Source: Pachypanchax playfairii (lineage: Eukaryota; Chordata; Actinopteri; Cyprinodontiformes; Aplocheilidae). Taken from it: a stretch of DNA of 64,000 bases. Numbering within the stretch: the first letter of the stretch is position 1; every line of letters begins with the position of its first letter. Positions 1 through 10,290 of this stretch are shown here, in pieces. The stretch is taken from positions 303,963 through 367,962 of the forward strand of contig SSNP01000302.1 in NCBI GenBank assembly GCA_006937955.1, read 5' to 3'. The notes beneath the pieces were generated by a model, which made no database searches, had not been told where the DNA came from, and saw nothing but the letters and a program-made list of their open reading frames with translations. Both the position numbers and the translations under genes were made by a program.

Positions 1-472
1 ACACCTGTGCTGGATATCTATGTGCAGTCTGAAGACAGCTGTAACTTCAAAGTAAACAGCTCATCAAGATGAGGGAGTGCAGCAAGGAGGAGAACATGTG
101 GCGATAAGGAAATAAAAAGTAAAATGAACAGCAGCTTAAGCCAAGATCTGCAATCCTTCTCTGCCATTTCATAGAAAAAATAAACACAGCAAAGCAAAAA
201 TTATGTTAAAGAGGTAAATACACTGTTGCCAAAAGTCATTAGATCATGTTTGGACAATTGTCCTTGTGACTTAACTTATAGTTTCCCCTTGCAGCATCAT
301 TATGTTTTCTTTCAAGCCCTTCTCAATGGAAGGATGCCAGGAAAACGCAGGGACAGATGGAAGCTCAGCATAAACCACGAGGAAAAACTCAGCGTGGAAC
401 CATCAGTGTGGCTGTAGACTTGTGCCATGAGCGTGTACTTGACTGTGTTAAAAAGACTGTGTGAGTTCACAC
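1..472 (-). other. ZFAT intron, no further exon seen
   Basis: AT-rich sequence. No C2H2 signature follows the donor at 472 on the minus strand, so the remaining ZFAT exons lie beyond the left edge. Confidence 0.5.
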
Positions 473-586
473 CTTGATGGGCCCAGATGTGCTGTTGGAA
501 GTCATTGCTGTTCTTCAAGAAGTACGAGTCACAGTGAGAACACTTCTCAGCTCGCTGCACCATCAGTCCTTTAGATCGAACAGGAA
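473..586 (-). CDS. zfat: ZFAT finger exon (leftmost in window)
   Basis: The exon encodes KCSHCDSYFLKNSNDFQQHIWAHQG, close to the ZFAT finger ending HIWAHEG. It stops at a GTGTGA donor. The right boundary (586) is weak because the acceptor AAATAAAG is poor. The frame needs an upstream exon ending in phase 1, which was not found. Confidence 0.65.
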
Positions 587-3500
587 CTTTATTTGCCAAA
601 ATCAACCACAGGAAATACAAAATGGAATTAAAAACAGCTCCCAGACAGCAAATATATAAGTTATCTGATGTAATTTTATGTTATTTTACTACTTAATATC
701 AATCAATATTACCTTTGGGCTCCGTGGATAATTTTCAATATAAACTGGGATGTGCAGATTTTCAGTAATAAAGTCTCAAGTATGAATATTTATGGAATAT
801 TGCTGCCCAATTTCAAGGGAGGCCCAGTTACTTGAAGTGACAAAATGCAAGAACGGGACGTAAACAAAGCAATTACTACGGCAGACACCACAGCAGAAAA
901 TGGAGAATCAGATCAAGAATCTGTCGTTTCTATTGAATTTGAACTGAATTAAATTTGAAAGGCCGAGTTTGGCTATTTAGTGCAGAATAAGAAAAACATT
1001 GATAGAGGGTAGATCTGCTCACTACCAACTGAAGGGTTGCTGGTTTTATCCCATCCCAGTTTTTCCCACCATGTCTTCTTCCAGGACTCTCTAGAAAAAA
1101 ATTCCCATTTATCTCAATGGAAAAGACAAGAGAAACTTTAACCATTAAATACAATGTGCAGCTTGGGGCTGTATGGTGGTGCGGTGGGTAGCACTGTTGC
1201 CTTTCAGCAAGAAGGTCCTGGGTTCAAAACCAGGCTGGGCATGGAGTTGTGGCCCTGTGATGTCCAGGGTGAACCCGCGAACCTGAAAAAGTGGGTACAG
1301 ATAATGACTGACTGTGTGTGGTTTTACCTGGGTGGGAGGATTTCATGTGATGCTTTAACTGGTACTCAGGATAACTGCAGTTACACACGGGACAAGTTGC
1401 ACTGCTCCCCTGTAAACAGCCATAAAACTGTCATTAATTTAAAAAGTAGTTGAATAAAAATTGTTCTCAGTCTAGAAATTTTAGAATATGACTTCAGATA
1501 GGGCTGTTTACCTGGCTGTGGTGTGTCCTTATGTGGGTCTGAAGCTTGTATTTGTCTGGTGTGGTGTATTCACAGTCAGTGGCCGTACACAGTAGCAGCA
1601 GGCCGCTGTGCTTTTGGATCTGGTGCCGCTTTAATGAGCTCTTAGTGATGGAAGAATAGCTGCACTTCGAACAGTAATGCAAGTGCTCCTTGGTGTGTGT
1701 GCGCACATGTATGTTAAAATGAACTTTGTACCAGAACAGCTTCCCTGGAGAGCAGAAATGTTTTATTTGATCAGAAGCAGCCAGAATAAATAAACTAACA
1801 AGCAAAACAAGGCTGCGCATGCAGAGGCATCCTCTCACCGCAGTATTGACATTCCAGGTCTCCGTACATTTTTCTGAGTTTTTGGAAAGTCTCCATGTCC
1901 AGCCGAGTCTTCCGAAGAGATGAAAACACCTGCTGGAACGCACTCTGAAGCAAAACCACCAATTCACACAGGGAGAGAAAAAACATGTTGGAACTAGGGC
2001 TGCAACAATACATTATCCCACGGTACGATACGTATATTGATACATTACTCACGATACAATACATTAAAACTTTTCTTTGTTTTGCAACTAAAACAACTAA
2101 ACAAAACTCTCCGGAGAATATTTATTTTGCTTTGATACTATGACAATGGGTCAAACAAACTCACTGATTTTTACATCAGTTTGTAGTATTTTATTAGCAA
2201 AACTACTATGTCACAAAATAAAATTCTTACTTAGAAATATGTAATTGGAGTTATTTCATAAAGCTTCATGTATTCTTAATAGTCGCTCATCATGGAAAGT
2301 CACTGATCCGCTTTCACATCAGTTCGGAATCTTTTTTTCAGCAAAAAACACTTTTTTTATACAATGTTAGAGTGCATGTTGTCCCGCCTTGTGGTGGTCA
2401 GTACAACTTGTTTACTGTATTAATATTATCGATAATGGACCTCACGATACGATGCTGCTCCCTGTATCACGATACATCGGTGTATCGTTACAGCCCTAGT
2501 TGGGACCGAGATAAACAAGACAGAGATTTATATTGTATACTGGTGGTTTTAAAACAATAGTAACCAAAATTAATTGTTGTTGAGCCAAACTTGAATGTTT
2601 TACCTGTACTTCCTCTGAAGGTGGAGTTTGGCTGTTTTCCACCTGAGCAGCTAAACTTAAACGTGTCTTTTTTCTCAAATCAGAGTTTGCGTTTTCCGCT
2701 GATGAAGGTGTGTTACTGGCTCCAGATGTGTGTGTGTTTTCCTGAATCCCGCCTTCCAGTGGCAGCTTGATAATGTTCTCTGGTGACACAAAAGTAAGTG
2801 CGTTTTCAGAGGAACATGCTGTCATTTGATGTGACTTCTGATCAGCTATTGGCTCTACTGTTTCGCTGCCTCCAGCCATCATCTGCATGACTTTTACATT
2901 TCTATCCTGAGACATGAATTTTTCTTTTTTCTTCTGTTGCTCACCGTCTTCCCTAAGGTGCTCTCTGTCCCATTCTTGTTCCTTGTTGCCTTCTACCTCA
3001 TTTCTATCATCTTCACTCTTTTTGTGCTCCTCCTTCGCTCTTCTCTCTGCATCCTCAGCCACCTCGCTCCCTTCTCCTCCTCCCTCATTTGGATTTAAAT
3101 AGTAGCTGATGTTGATGCAATCAGTGAAGGCTTGTTCTTGGTCCAGAGCAGGGTGAGACTCTTCCAGGTGTCTTTTCAGTCTCTGAGAGCTGATTAGTTT
3201 TTTGTCACACATGCAGCAGAAGTACAGGAAAAGGTGCTTCCTGACGTGGGTGGCAAGGGCAGCCATTTTGGAGGCAGCATGATCACAGAGCAAACAGGCA
3301 AATGGGGGCTGAGGCCCGTGGACCAGCATGTGGCGCTCCCGCTCCAGCTGGTTCTTGAAGCGACGATTACAGGTGTGACAGTGGTACAGGAGCTGCCTGA
3401 GGCCCTGACGAGTCTTTAACCTGGATTATACACACATGGGCAATGTAAAAGAAGGTTATATAAGAATGACAGTTGGCTCCTACTTTTATTCCCATCACAA

Positions 3501-6500
3501 CACAGGTTGCCATGGAGACAATCAATTTACAGCGAATTAATGTTTTTATTTTTAACAAAATAGCACCATTAAAATAATACATGCAATTTGCAGACTACTG
3601 ATATATAAAAAACAAACTCAAAGAAACAATAAAACCTGCCGTCATTTGTATGAGATGGTAATCTGACATTCCCACCAACGCTTGTCTCAAACAAGTTCTT
3701 TGCATTTAAAAACCTAAAAACTTGTTTCCCAGCTAAAAATGTCCTTCTTTGCAAAACTACAGTTGAGAAATACACAGCTGGTTAAAAACGTAAGAATACT
3801 GTAGCCTTCTAGGAAAAGTCATTGATCACAATCTTCATCTTCCTCCTGAGCACTGAGCTCATGCGCAGCAGCTCTATTTCCTTCTTCAACAGCCAGATCG
3901 ATCATCTTTGATCATCTTTAACTTTAAAGATACATCGTGTGCAATTTCTGTGAGTTTTCCAGGACGTGGGCATGTGCATGAAGCACAACATTAAACATTT
4001 AGTGTTTGATTTAATTCAAACAGTTTCATTGCCCTAATGTGACGAGGCAAAATGTTTTTGAGACATGACGCTCATTAGTCTGTAAAAATCCATAAGTTAG
4101 CAGCGTCATTGTTTAAGCTACAGGGTTCAAAGCATGTGAAAAAAGTAGTGGCTTATAGTTATGGTACATGTATGTTGACAGCGAACCAAACTCTAAGAAA
4201 ACTTGTGAATCAAACCAACACTGAACCAGTACCTGGATCTAGTTGGTAAAACTCATCTTCTCACAGTCTAATATGCCTCACTGTGCCAATGTCATCACTG
4301 ACAACAAATAGGACTTTTAATTTTGTTTCTTCTTTCTTCCATTTCCCAGCATGCACCTGTACATTTCATTTCATCTGTAACCCTCAAACAAACCTTAGTT
4401 TCTGGTAGTTCTGGTTAACCTCGAAGTCTTTCAGGTTGTGTCGTTTCTCTATGTGTTTCAGCAGGTTCTTCACATCTGAGTACTTTTTCTCACAGAAGCC
4501 GCAGTGCTGCTTGATCTTCAGGTGGACTCGCTCAACATGAACCTGCATCAGCAGAAACAGAAAGCTGCAGCTGTCATGGTGCAGCTTCTCACTCAAAACA
4601 CTTAAAAATATATAAAGTACAACCAAAAGTCAAGTAAAGTGATTAATACAATAAGATGAGACTGTAAGAGCCAAAAGCCTGACAAACTGCTGTGACGATG
4701 ATAAACAAGTTACAATAATGTCATTATTAAGCTTTGTGTTAATGAGATTACAGCAGAAGAGAAACAACAACACCTTGAGGTGTCCCGGGCTGAAGCAACT
4801 GAAGGAACAGTGCTCACAGCTGAACTTCTCTCCTGTGTGCTTCCTCAGATGAACATTCAAGTTGGCTTTAAAGACAGATTTTAAATCAGTAAGAAGTAGA
4901 ACTCATGTGTCATATCACCTGCTTCAATTTACTGCATGTCAATGAGATTGAATTTAAATAAATATGCAGCTAAGCTTTTTTCTTTCACTGGACTGAAGTC
5001 AGTTCTTACCTTTGATGGCTGAAGCATAGTCACAGTGTGGACACTGAAAGGGTTTCTCCTGAGTGTGTGTCCTGAGGTGAGCAACCAGCGAGTGTCTGAA
5101 CTTAAAGATCTTATGACAAAACTCACAGCCGAAGATCTTCAGCTGACAATGAGATGAACTGCAACACAGGAAAAGAAAAACTATGTTAACGTGCTGATCA
5201 GTTTCACTTATGGTGCAACTAAGATAACAGATAATGTTAGTTCGATGTAACAACATAAATCAACTTGTTGATATGTGCTACACAACTTCAACTAAGAACT
5301 CATTCTAAGTTTTAAATGCCAAACTGCATCTTTTTACAAGAGTAGAAATGCTCAATTTCACTTCCAAAGTCTCAAACATTTTAAATCAATGTCAGTGTTT
5401 ATATATTCAAAAAGAAAAATATTCACATTGTACCTAACAGAGTCTTGCTTGATGGAATATTCCTGGAAACCTTTACTGGCTGCTGCAGCTACTGACGAGT
5501 TTTTTTTAGAGCTAAGAGCAGAAAAAGAGAATCAGATCAAAAACTTTATTTCAGCGTTTAGTTTGAAATCACAGGCTTTTTCAGTGACCAGTTTTTCACT
5601 AAACTTAATTAATTCTTTAATCCCCATTATAAGAAAGTTTATTAGCTGCTGGTTGTTTTGATCTGTACATCAAATAAAAAAGAAAACAAAGGCACATTTT
5701 CCAGCACGCTAACCTTTGCTCCTGGTCTGTTGTTGGGTTGCTGTTGCAGGTTGTGCCACCACTTACACAGAGCTAAATAACCAGAAACATCAAATAGTAA
5801 AAACAAACATCGAAATTAAGGCTTTGTTGATCAGACTGAATATCAAAGAGATAATCAGAATCAGTTTATTCCCATTTGTTTTGGGTGAAGGTGTGAGGAG
5901 AACAAAACAAAAGTAAACTAAACAAACACAGAAAATCAGAGGTATTTAAATAACCAAACCACCGGTGCAACAGTGCAAAGTCCATCCATTTCACAAAAAC
6001 TGTAAAGTCCGAATAAGTCAGTGAGATAGTGGGATGTGGGGGAGGGAGTCGGCATGTGTGTTAATATAATATGTGATCTGCAGTTTCTTTGTCCACCTGA
6101 GGCTGAATTTGGTTGGCAGACTCAGTTCCTGCTACATCGTCCTCGACTGGAATCATTTTACAAACACCTGTGGAATTTAAAACAATTTTTTTGTGTTTTT
6201 GGCTAAATTAGAAATAAAAAGAACAAACGTGTTTTAGTCTGACCTGGAAGTATTTCATCATTTTTCAGAATGACACTGAGGATTGATTTTTTCTGCTCTG
6301 TAGTTGGACCTGCTTCTTTGGAGATGGGACTTCTTTTTCCTCTTGAGAGTTTAATGCTGTTCAAATCTACAGGTGGATTAAAAATAAAAGCCTTTCATTT
6401 CATGCAGTTAAAACTGTTAAGATTCTGCAACCAGATTCCAACTTGCCTTTTTCTTTTCTGAGTCCTGGTCTAGCAGGTTCTTCGTTAATCTGGTTCAAAT

Positions 6501-9190
6501 TTGCTTCTCCAGAATCCAAATTTTCAGCAGTGTTTTGCTCATATGCACCACTGATGCTCCCTGGAAAATAATGCATCTCGTTTTAATCCAAACTACCAAA
6601 ATAAGTTGAAAAAAATTACTGAAAGTGCTTCTGCGGTGTGAAGAAAATAGGTGGTGCTCACTCTGGTGCTCTTCAAGTTAAGGGAGCCACATGAATCTTG
6701 AAAAAAGGAGAAAGTCTGAGGCACTCTGGAGGACGATAGTTAAAAAGCCTTTATTGACTCAGGGCTAGTAAAATTAAAAACATGCTGACACATTTCAGTC
6801 AGTAGGGCTTTTGTAAGGGCTTGAAATGTTTGTTAGTCCTCTCACTTCCTTGTTATGAATGGAAATTAGTGGCACCTGCTGAGGTTGAGCAGGTAGACAG
6901 CATCATGATTGGATGACCAGTATCACACAAAACTATTACATTTATACATTCTAAGAAATCTGACTACAAAGGGAGGTACTTAAGAATGTTAAGCTAAACA
7001 CTGAGAAAAAGAAAAAAATAATAAATATGAATTTGAACATAAAAAGTGTAAATCTAGTCAAAAATAATAAATTACAGAAAAGGAACAAAATCTAATTCAC
7101 CATTAAGACCGGGAAAATATGTAGCTTTTAATGTATAAATCTAAAATGACTCTCTTTGCAAGAGTTTCTTAAGCCTGTCTCCTCCTCTCCTTATAATGCA
7201 CTGCCATAGGGTATTGGAGATTACTAGATCTAATTGCTTGTTTGTACACTTTTGATGTTCAAATTTATATATATTTTTTCTTTTTCTCAGTGTTTAGCTT
7301 AACATTCTTACGTACCTCCCTTCGTAGTCAGATTTCTTAGAATGTATAAATGTCATAGTTTTGTGTGATACTGGTCATTCAATCATGATGATGTCTACCT
7401 GCTCAACCTCAGCAGATGTCAATAATTTCCTTTCATAACAAGGAAGTGAGAGGACTAACAAACATTTCAAGCTCTGACGAAAGCCCTGCTGGCTGAAACG
7501 CATCGGCATGTTTTTATTTTACTAACCCTGTGTCAAAGGCCTTTTAACTATCGTCCTCCAGAGTGCCTCAGACTTTCTCCTTTTTTTAAGTACCAAAATA
7601 AGTTATTATAACTTATAATGTTTCACAGACACCTAATTGTTGATGGAGAGACATTTACTAAAGTTTGCTTATTGAAAGAAATCTTTTTTAATGTGTTTCT
7701 TCAGCTTTTGTCCTTAGGAAATCTCTCTGGCACTGTCACCTTTTTCCTCACCATTATCTATGTCATCCTCCTCCTCCTCTTCTCTGATGCAGATGTGTTT
7801 GAGTATTTGTCGTTTGTTTCTGAATGAGCGATGGCAGTGTTTGCATTGCAGCTCGAAAAAACCACCCTGACCTTCACCTCGACAGAGGAAAACAAAATCC
7901 ATCAGAACGTTTGGGTAACTCTTTTTTGGAAGATTTAAGAGAAGAATATTTACAATAACAACAAATCGAGTCAACACAGCATTTTGTAAACAGTTAAATA
8001 AGTCAAGTTTTGATGATAAAAGTAAAGAAATATGGGTGATATTGGAATATAAACAGAACTACCTTTGACTGAACTAGACTCTGGGTCTCCATCCTGATTT
8101 CTCTTTTTTCCTCCTTTAAAATCCCCCTCTATAGAACAGCTGGGGGCAGCTGAGCCCTCTGTCAAGTCAATAGAAATCTTCTTCTTCGTGGAGCCTTTTG
8201 GTCGCCCTCGTTTTCGCTTCACTGGACCCCCTGAAAGCAGGTAAAACATCAGGATAGACAGAAGGCAGCACAGATAGTTTATTCTTTCTTGTTTATAAGT
8301 ATACTGAGTGAGCATCATATGACAAACCCTCCTTTTCTAGTTTCCATTTGTATTTGTATGACAACTCACGACAACTTTAAACAGTAAATTTAATAGGGCC
8401 TAAATCCAACACTAATTTTCATACAGTACTGACGTACAACTTATCCTCGAATTTGGTTTGTAAAATGGTACTGCCTATGAGATAATGTAGGGTTTGCACT
8501 GGCTTACATAAAACTACTTTTTTGACAGTAATTCTTAATATCGTGGTACTTATACCTGACAGATTTTCTACAGGTTCTACAGTAAGTGGCTGGAGTGCTA
8601 TCATAATGTCCTCTGGAGATCCATGATGTTGGGGGTGCAGCTGGGAGCAGTGGGCAAGCAGATGGGTGCGACTGGGAGAGAAAAGGTTGCATAGGCGACA
8701 CATGAACACAGAACCAGCTGGAAAAACAAAGAGAAAAGGTGAAAGGTGCAGAGTCAAACCCCAAAACACATGCATAATTACTAATATAGTCATTACTGTC
8801 ACGTGCCATGCCACCTGTTAGGATTGTGTTTCACCACGCCTTTAGGCACACTGAACCACAACATTACAATTCATATACAAGTATTTCTTTCAAAACAAAC
8901 ACACACAACAGCCTGTCTCGGTTCACTTTCCCATTTCCTTGGTGTGCTTTAATAGGTTGATAACAGTTTGTTTTAACTAACAACTTTAAGTCAAAGTGAC
9001 TACAAATTTGCAGACTATTCGTAATTTAATCCAACGATTTCGTAATTATCTTTAAAATAGTGCATAAGAAGTTTTTTTTACTCAAAAACAATTATTTATT
9101 TTGATCCTAATTCTGAGATAAAATGAGGACTTGACCAACATATTCGAGTTAAAACAAGCCGAAACTCTCACCTGTTTGTTCTATATCCAT
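473..9190 (-). CDS. zfat: ZFAT, zinc finger and AT-hook transcription factor (5' and middle exons; 3' end off window)
   Basis: ZFAT is a nuclear DNA-binding protein with an AT-hook and many C2H2 zinc fingers, acting in transcription and in lymphocyte and haematopoietic survival (family knowledge). Coding exons read on the minus strand are 9172-9190, 8556-8717, 8063-8230, 7752-7877, 6447-6560, 6244-6366, 6097-6167, 5714-5772, 5434-5511, 5010-5158, 4774-4865, 4394-4542, 2604-3420, 1839-1944, 1512-1744 and 473-586. The first fifteen sum to 2466 nt and keep one reading frame across every junction. The start is ATG at 9188-9190, followed by an N-terminal finger, the AT-hook core KRKRGRPKGSTKK (as in mammalian ZFAT), and paired C2H2 fingers. 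The exon joining 1512 to 586 is not recognised: the phases do not match and one finger is missing. Several introns hold transposons. The two small linker exons (5714-5772, 5434-5511) are the least certain. Confidence 0.9.
1165..1435 (+). repeat. tRNA-like short interspersed repeat, degraded
   Basis: The sequence opens with a box-A-like GGTGCGGTGGGTAGCAC and a box-B-like GGTTCAAAACC about 45 bp later, the spacing of an internal RNA polymerase III promoter. The tail is diverged. It resembles a common teleost repeat, but the family is not certain. Confidence 0.45.
1512..1944 (-). CDS. zfat: ZFAT finger exons (1839-1944 and 1512-1744)
   Basis: The first exon ends with MYGDLECQYCG and the second opens with KLFWYKVHFNIHVRTHT, so one finger is split by a phase-1 intron, as in the mammalian gene. 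Two more fingers follow (YCSKCSYSSITK and the TTPDKYKLQTH unit). The donor CAG|GTAAAC at 1511 ends the exon in phase 0. Confidence 0.85.
1995..2498. mobile_element. hAT-type non-autonomous element (MITE)
   Basis: Terminal inverted repeats TAGGGCTGCAAC and GTTACAGCCCTA bound a 504-bp element with no open frame. It is flanked by 8-bp target duplications, GTTGGAAC on the left and GTTGGGAC on the right (one mismatch). TAGGG/CCCTA ends and 8-bp duplications are hallmarks of hAT elements. It sits in the ZFAT intron between exons 1944 and 2604. Confidence 0.85.
2604..3420 (-). CDS. zfat: ZFAT large central exon
   Basis: An 817-nt exon begins in the finger YHCHTCNRRFKNQLERERH, continues through FACLLCDHAASK and FCCMCDKKL fingers, and then changes to a long Glu/Lys-rich, low-complexity, probably disordered segment (about residues 90-250 of the exon) that is poorly conserved. 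The donor is GTACAG|GTAAAA at 2603. This exon corresponds to the large central exon of vertebrate ZFAT. Confidence 0.85.
3421..4393 (-). other. ZFAT intron
   Basis: AT-rich intron between the finger exon at 4394 and the large exon. No repeat boundary, RNA gene or conserved motif was recognised. Confidence 0.5.
4394..5158 (-). CDS. zfat: ZFAT zinc-finger exons (5010-5158, 4774-4865, 4394-4542)
   Basis: Three exons encode a run of classical fingers joined by TGEK/TQEK-type linkers: IFGCEFCHK ... HLRTHTQEKPFQCPHC, then NVHLRKHTGEKFSCEHC, then KQHCGFCEKKYSDVKNLLKH. They match the most conserved part of ZFAT almost residue for residue. Acceptors and donors are canonical. The 5158 acceptor (TTGCAG) is chosen because the alternative at 5142 would put a stop in frame. 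Confidence 0.88.
5434..6366 (-). CDS. zfat: ZFAT linker exons (6244-6366, 6097-6167, 5714-5772, 5434-5511)
   Basis: Four short exons link the N-terminal fingers to the main finger array. The first encodes KKSILSVILKNDEILPG, resembling KKPIISVVLTAHEAIPG of mammalian ZFAT. The second continues with KMIPVEDD. The last encodes KGFQEYSIKQ, like RGYQEYAIQQ in mammals. Splice signals and phases agree throughout. Exon 5714-5772 is supported only by its frame and splice sites. Confidence 0.6.
6447..6560 (-). CDS. zfat: ZFAT linker exon with a GC-AG donor
   Basis: A 38-codon open exon lies between a TTTTCCAG acceptor and the sequence AAAAAG|GCAAGT. The only donor that keeps frame with the next exon (6366) is the GC donor GCAAGT, which matches the known consensus of GC-AG introns. 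The encoded segment is a polar, disordered linker. Confidence 0.65.
6608..7590 (+). mobile_element. Inverted-repeat retroposon, Penelope-like, with hammerhead-like motif
   Basis: Two arms (about 6700-7015 and 7275-7590) are inverted copies of each other at high identity, separated by about 260 bp. The whole unit is flanked by a perfect 14-bp direct repeat, TACCAAAATAAGTT, at 6594-6607 and 7591-7604. The right arm contains CTGACGA-AGCC-loop-GGCT-GAAAC at about 7475-7500, the conserved core of a hammerhead ribozyme. Hammerhead motifs are known from Penelope-like retroelements. No reverse transcriptase remains. It lies in the ZFAT intron between exons 7752 and 6560. Confidence 0.6.
7752..7877 (-). 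CDS. zfat: ZFAT exon 4, second zinc finger and acidic tract
   Basis: The exon encodes a finger, LQCKHCHRSF ... ILKHIC, with Cys in place of the last His as in the ZFAT family, then a run of Glu/Asp. The acceptor ends in GAG rather than CAG but follows a clear pyrimidine tract. The donor is ATG|GTGAGG. Phases fit on both sides. Confidence 0.8.
8063..8230 (-). CDS. zfat: ZFAT exon 3, AT-hook
   Basis: The exon contains the basic AT-hook core KRKRGRPKGSTKKK (GRP centre flanked by Arg/Lys), which binds the minor groove of AT-rich DNA. A Lys/Asp/Ser-rich linker follows. Acceptor TTTCAG and donor GTAGTT flank it. This motif decides the ZFAT assignment against other C2H2 proteins. Confidence 0.9.
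8556..8717 (-). CDS. zfat: ZFAT exon 2, N-terminal zinc finger
   Basis: The exon encodes a C-x2-C ... H-x4-H finger (FMCRLC ... LLAHCSQLH), followed by an acidic linker ending in NLSG. The acceptor is a pyrimidine-rich tract ending CAG at 8718-8720, and the donor is GTATAA at 8555. The exon ends in phase 1, matching the next exon. Confidence 0.85.
9172..9190 (-). CDS. zfat: ZFAT coding exon 1 (start codon)
   Basis: A 19-nt coding stretch begins with ATG at 9188-9190 and encodes MDIEQT plus one extra base. A consensus GTGAGA donor follows at 9171. Joined to 8717 it gives MDIEQT-AGSVFMCRLC, which parallels the N-terminus of mammalian ZFAT, so this start is preferred over the internal ATG in the next exon. 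Confidence 0.8.
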
Positions 9191-9411
9191 TCTTTCTTCG
9201 TGTAAAAAACGACGAAAAAATAATTTACGAACAAGTTTGAGCAACTACAAAACCATATATAAGGAGCGAATGTGGATATAAAGTATATTTTTACTTCACG
9301 AAAACATCTATTTCTGTCGAATCTGCGACACAAGTCCATCTGGCCACCGGAAATCGCTTTTAGCAGTGTGTTTGAATGAAGTAGACAGCGACTCGTAGTG
9401 GTAGGAGTCCA
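9191..9411 (-). promoter_or_regulatory. ZFAT 5' flank and probable promoter
   Basis: AT-rich leader upstream of the ZFAT start codon, becoming more mixed in composition near 9300-9360. No TATA box at a convincing distance. The transcription start is placed here by inference only. Confidence 0.35.
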
Positions 9412-9429
9412 GTTTTACAACCTCAACGT

Positions 9430-9728
9430 TTTTTTTTTTTTTTTTTTTTTTTAATAACCTTTATTTACAAAACATATTACATATATAAACAAACATGGCA
9501 ATTCAGTAATTGTTCAAAACTATAAGGGGCAAACAGAGGCATGTCCAACAACAGGAATTATCAACTTGATGAAAATCTATGAGAAAATTGACAAAAAAAA
9601 AAAACATATACAAGGGCCTTATGCTTTGAAATTAATGTGCATTGGTGGGTAATTTCATCAATATTTCACACAGGTTTTGACAAGTCTCAATATATTTCAG
9701 GGATTTTATATATAATTGGAATTCAGGG
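9430..9728 (-). mobile_element. Retroposed insertion with poly(A) tail and target duplication
   Basis: On the minus strand the insert ends in AATAAA, GGTTATT and a long A-tract (the T-run at 9430-9452). A perfect 16-bp duplication, TTTACAACCTCAACGT, flanks it at 9414-9429 and 9729-9744. These are the marks of LINE-driven retroposition of an mRNA or LINE 3' end. The source transcript was not recognised. Confidence 0.8.
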
Positions 9729-9884
9729 TTTACAACCTCAACGTGTTCTTCCAAACCGTAGGTTGAAATTTACATCTCCCCATTTAGCAGATGTTTGAAT
9801 GTCATAGTGTGTGGGTCAATTATATGTTAAAGGTTTGTTTTACTTCAGTTCTCCGGTGGATTGAATCTGATGTTTTTAATCTTT

Positions 9885-10290
9885 ACCTCGGCCAGGAGGT
9901 ATTGTTTTACCAGGAAAAAAAAAAAAAATTGATACACTTGATGTATCAGCGTCGGAATTAAACTGGACTCCAAACAGTCCGCCTCCTTATATTTTTTCCT
10001 TCTCTTTGAATTCTTGCTTGTATGTTCTCTCAATGTAAGTTGCTTTGGATAAAAGCGTCTGCTAAATGACAGTAGTAGTAGTAGTAGTAGTAGGATGTTT
10101 GTTTGGAAGATAACAAAAAAGTTGTGGATGGATTTTGATGTAATTTTCTGGAAGACTCAGAAATGGCCTGAGGAACAAGTGATTTTGGGGTGATCCAGAT
10201 CAACTCATGGATCCAGAACTTTTTAAAGGATTCTTCATCATTGTGAGATAAGGCTGTTTTTAATTTGTGCATATATGTAACTCCACAATA
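9885..10290. repeat. Diverged interspersed repeat
   Basis: Contains CCTCGGCCAGGAGGT and, further on, GGTGATCCAGATCA and GAAATGGCCTGAGGAAC. These are motifs of an interspersed repeat common in fish genomes. A short TAG trinucleotide array (about 10068-10092) lies inside. Class and ends are not resolved. Confidence 0.4.

Noticed and set aside
312..472. Continuation of the ZFAT finger frame after HQG
   Set aside because: Cys and His positions are lost after the GTGTGA donor, so this is intron read-through and not a degenerate finger.
841..960. Short plus-strand open frame with an acidic, exon-like composition inside the ZFAT intron
   Set aside because: It has no acceptor or donor, no similarity to ZFAT, and is on the wrong strand.
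2914..3102. Plus-strand Ser/Leu/Cys-rich open frame over the large ZFAT exon
   Set aside because: It is the mirror of the Glu/Lys-rich ZFAT segment on the other strand.
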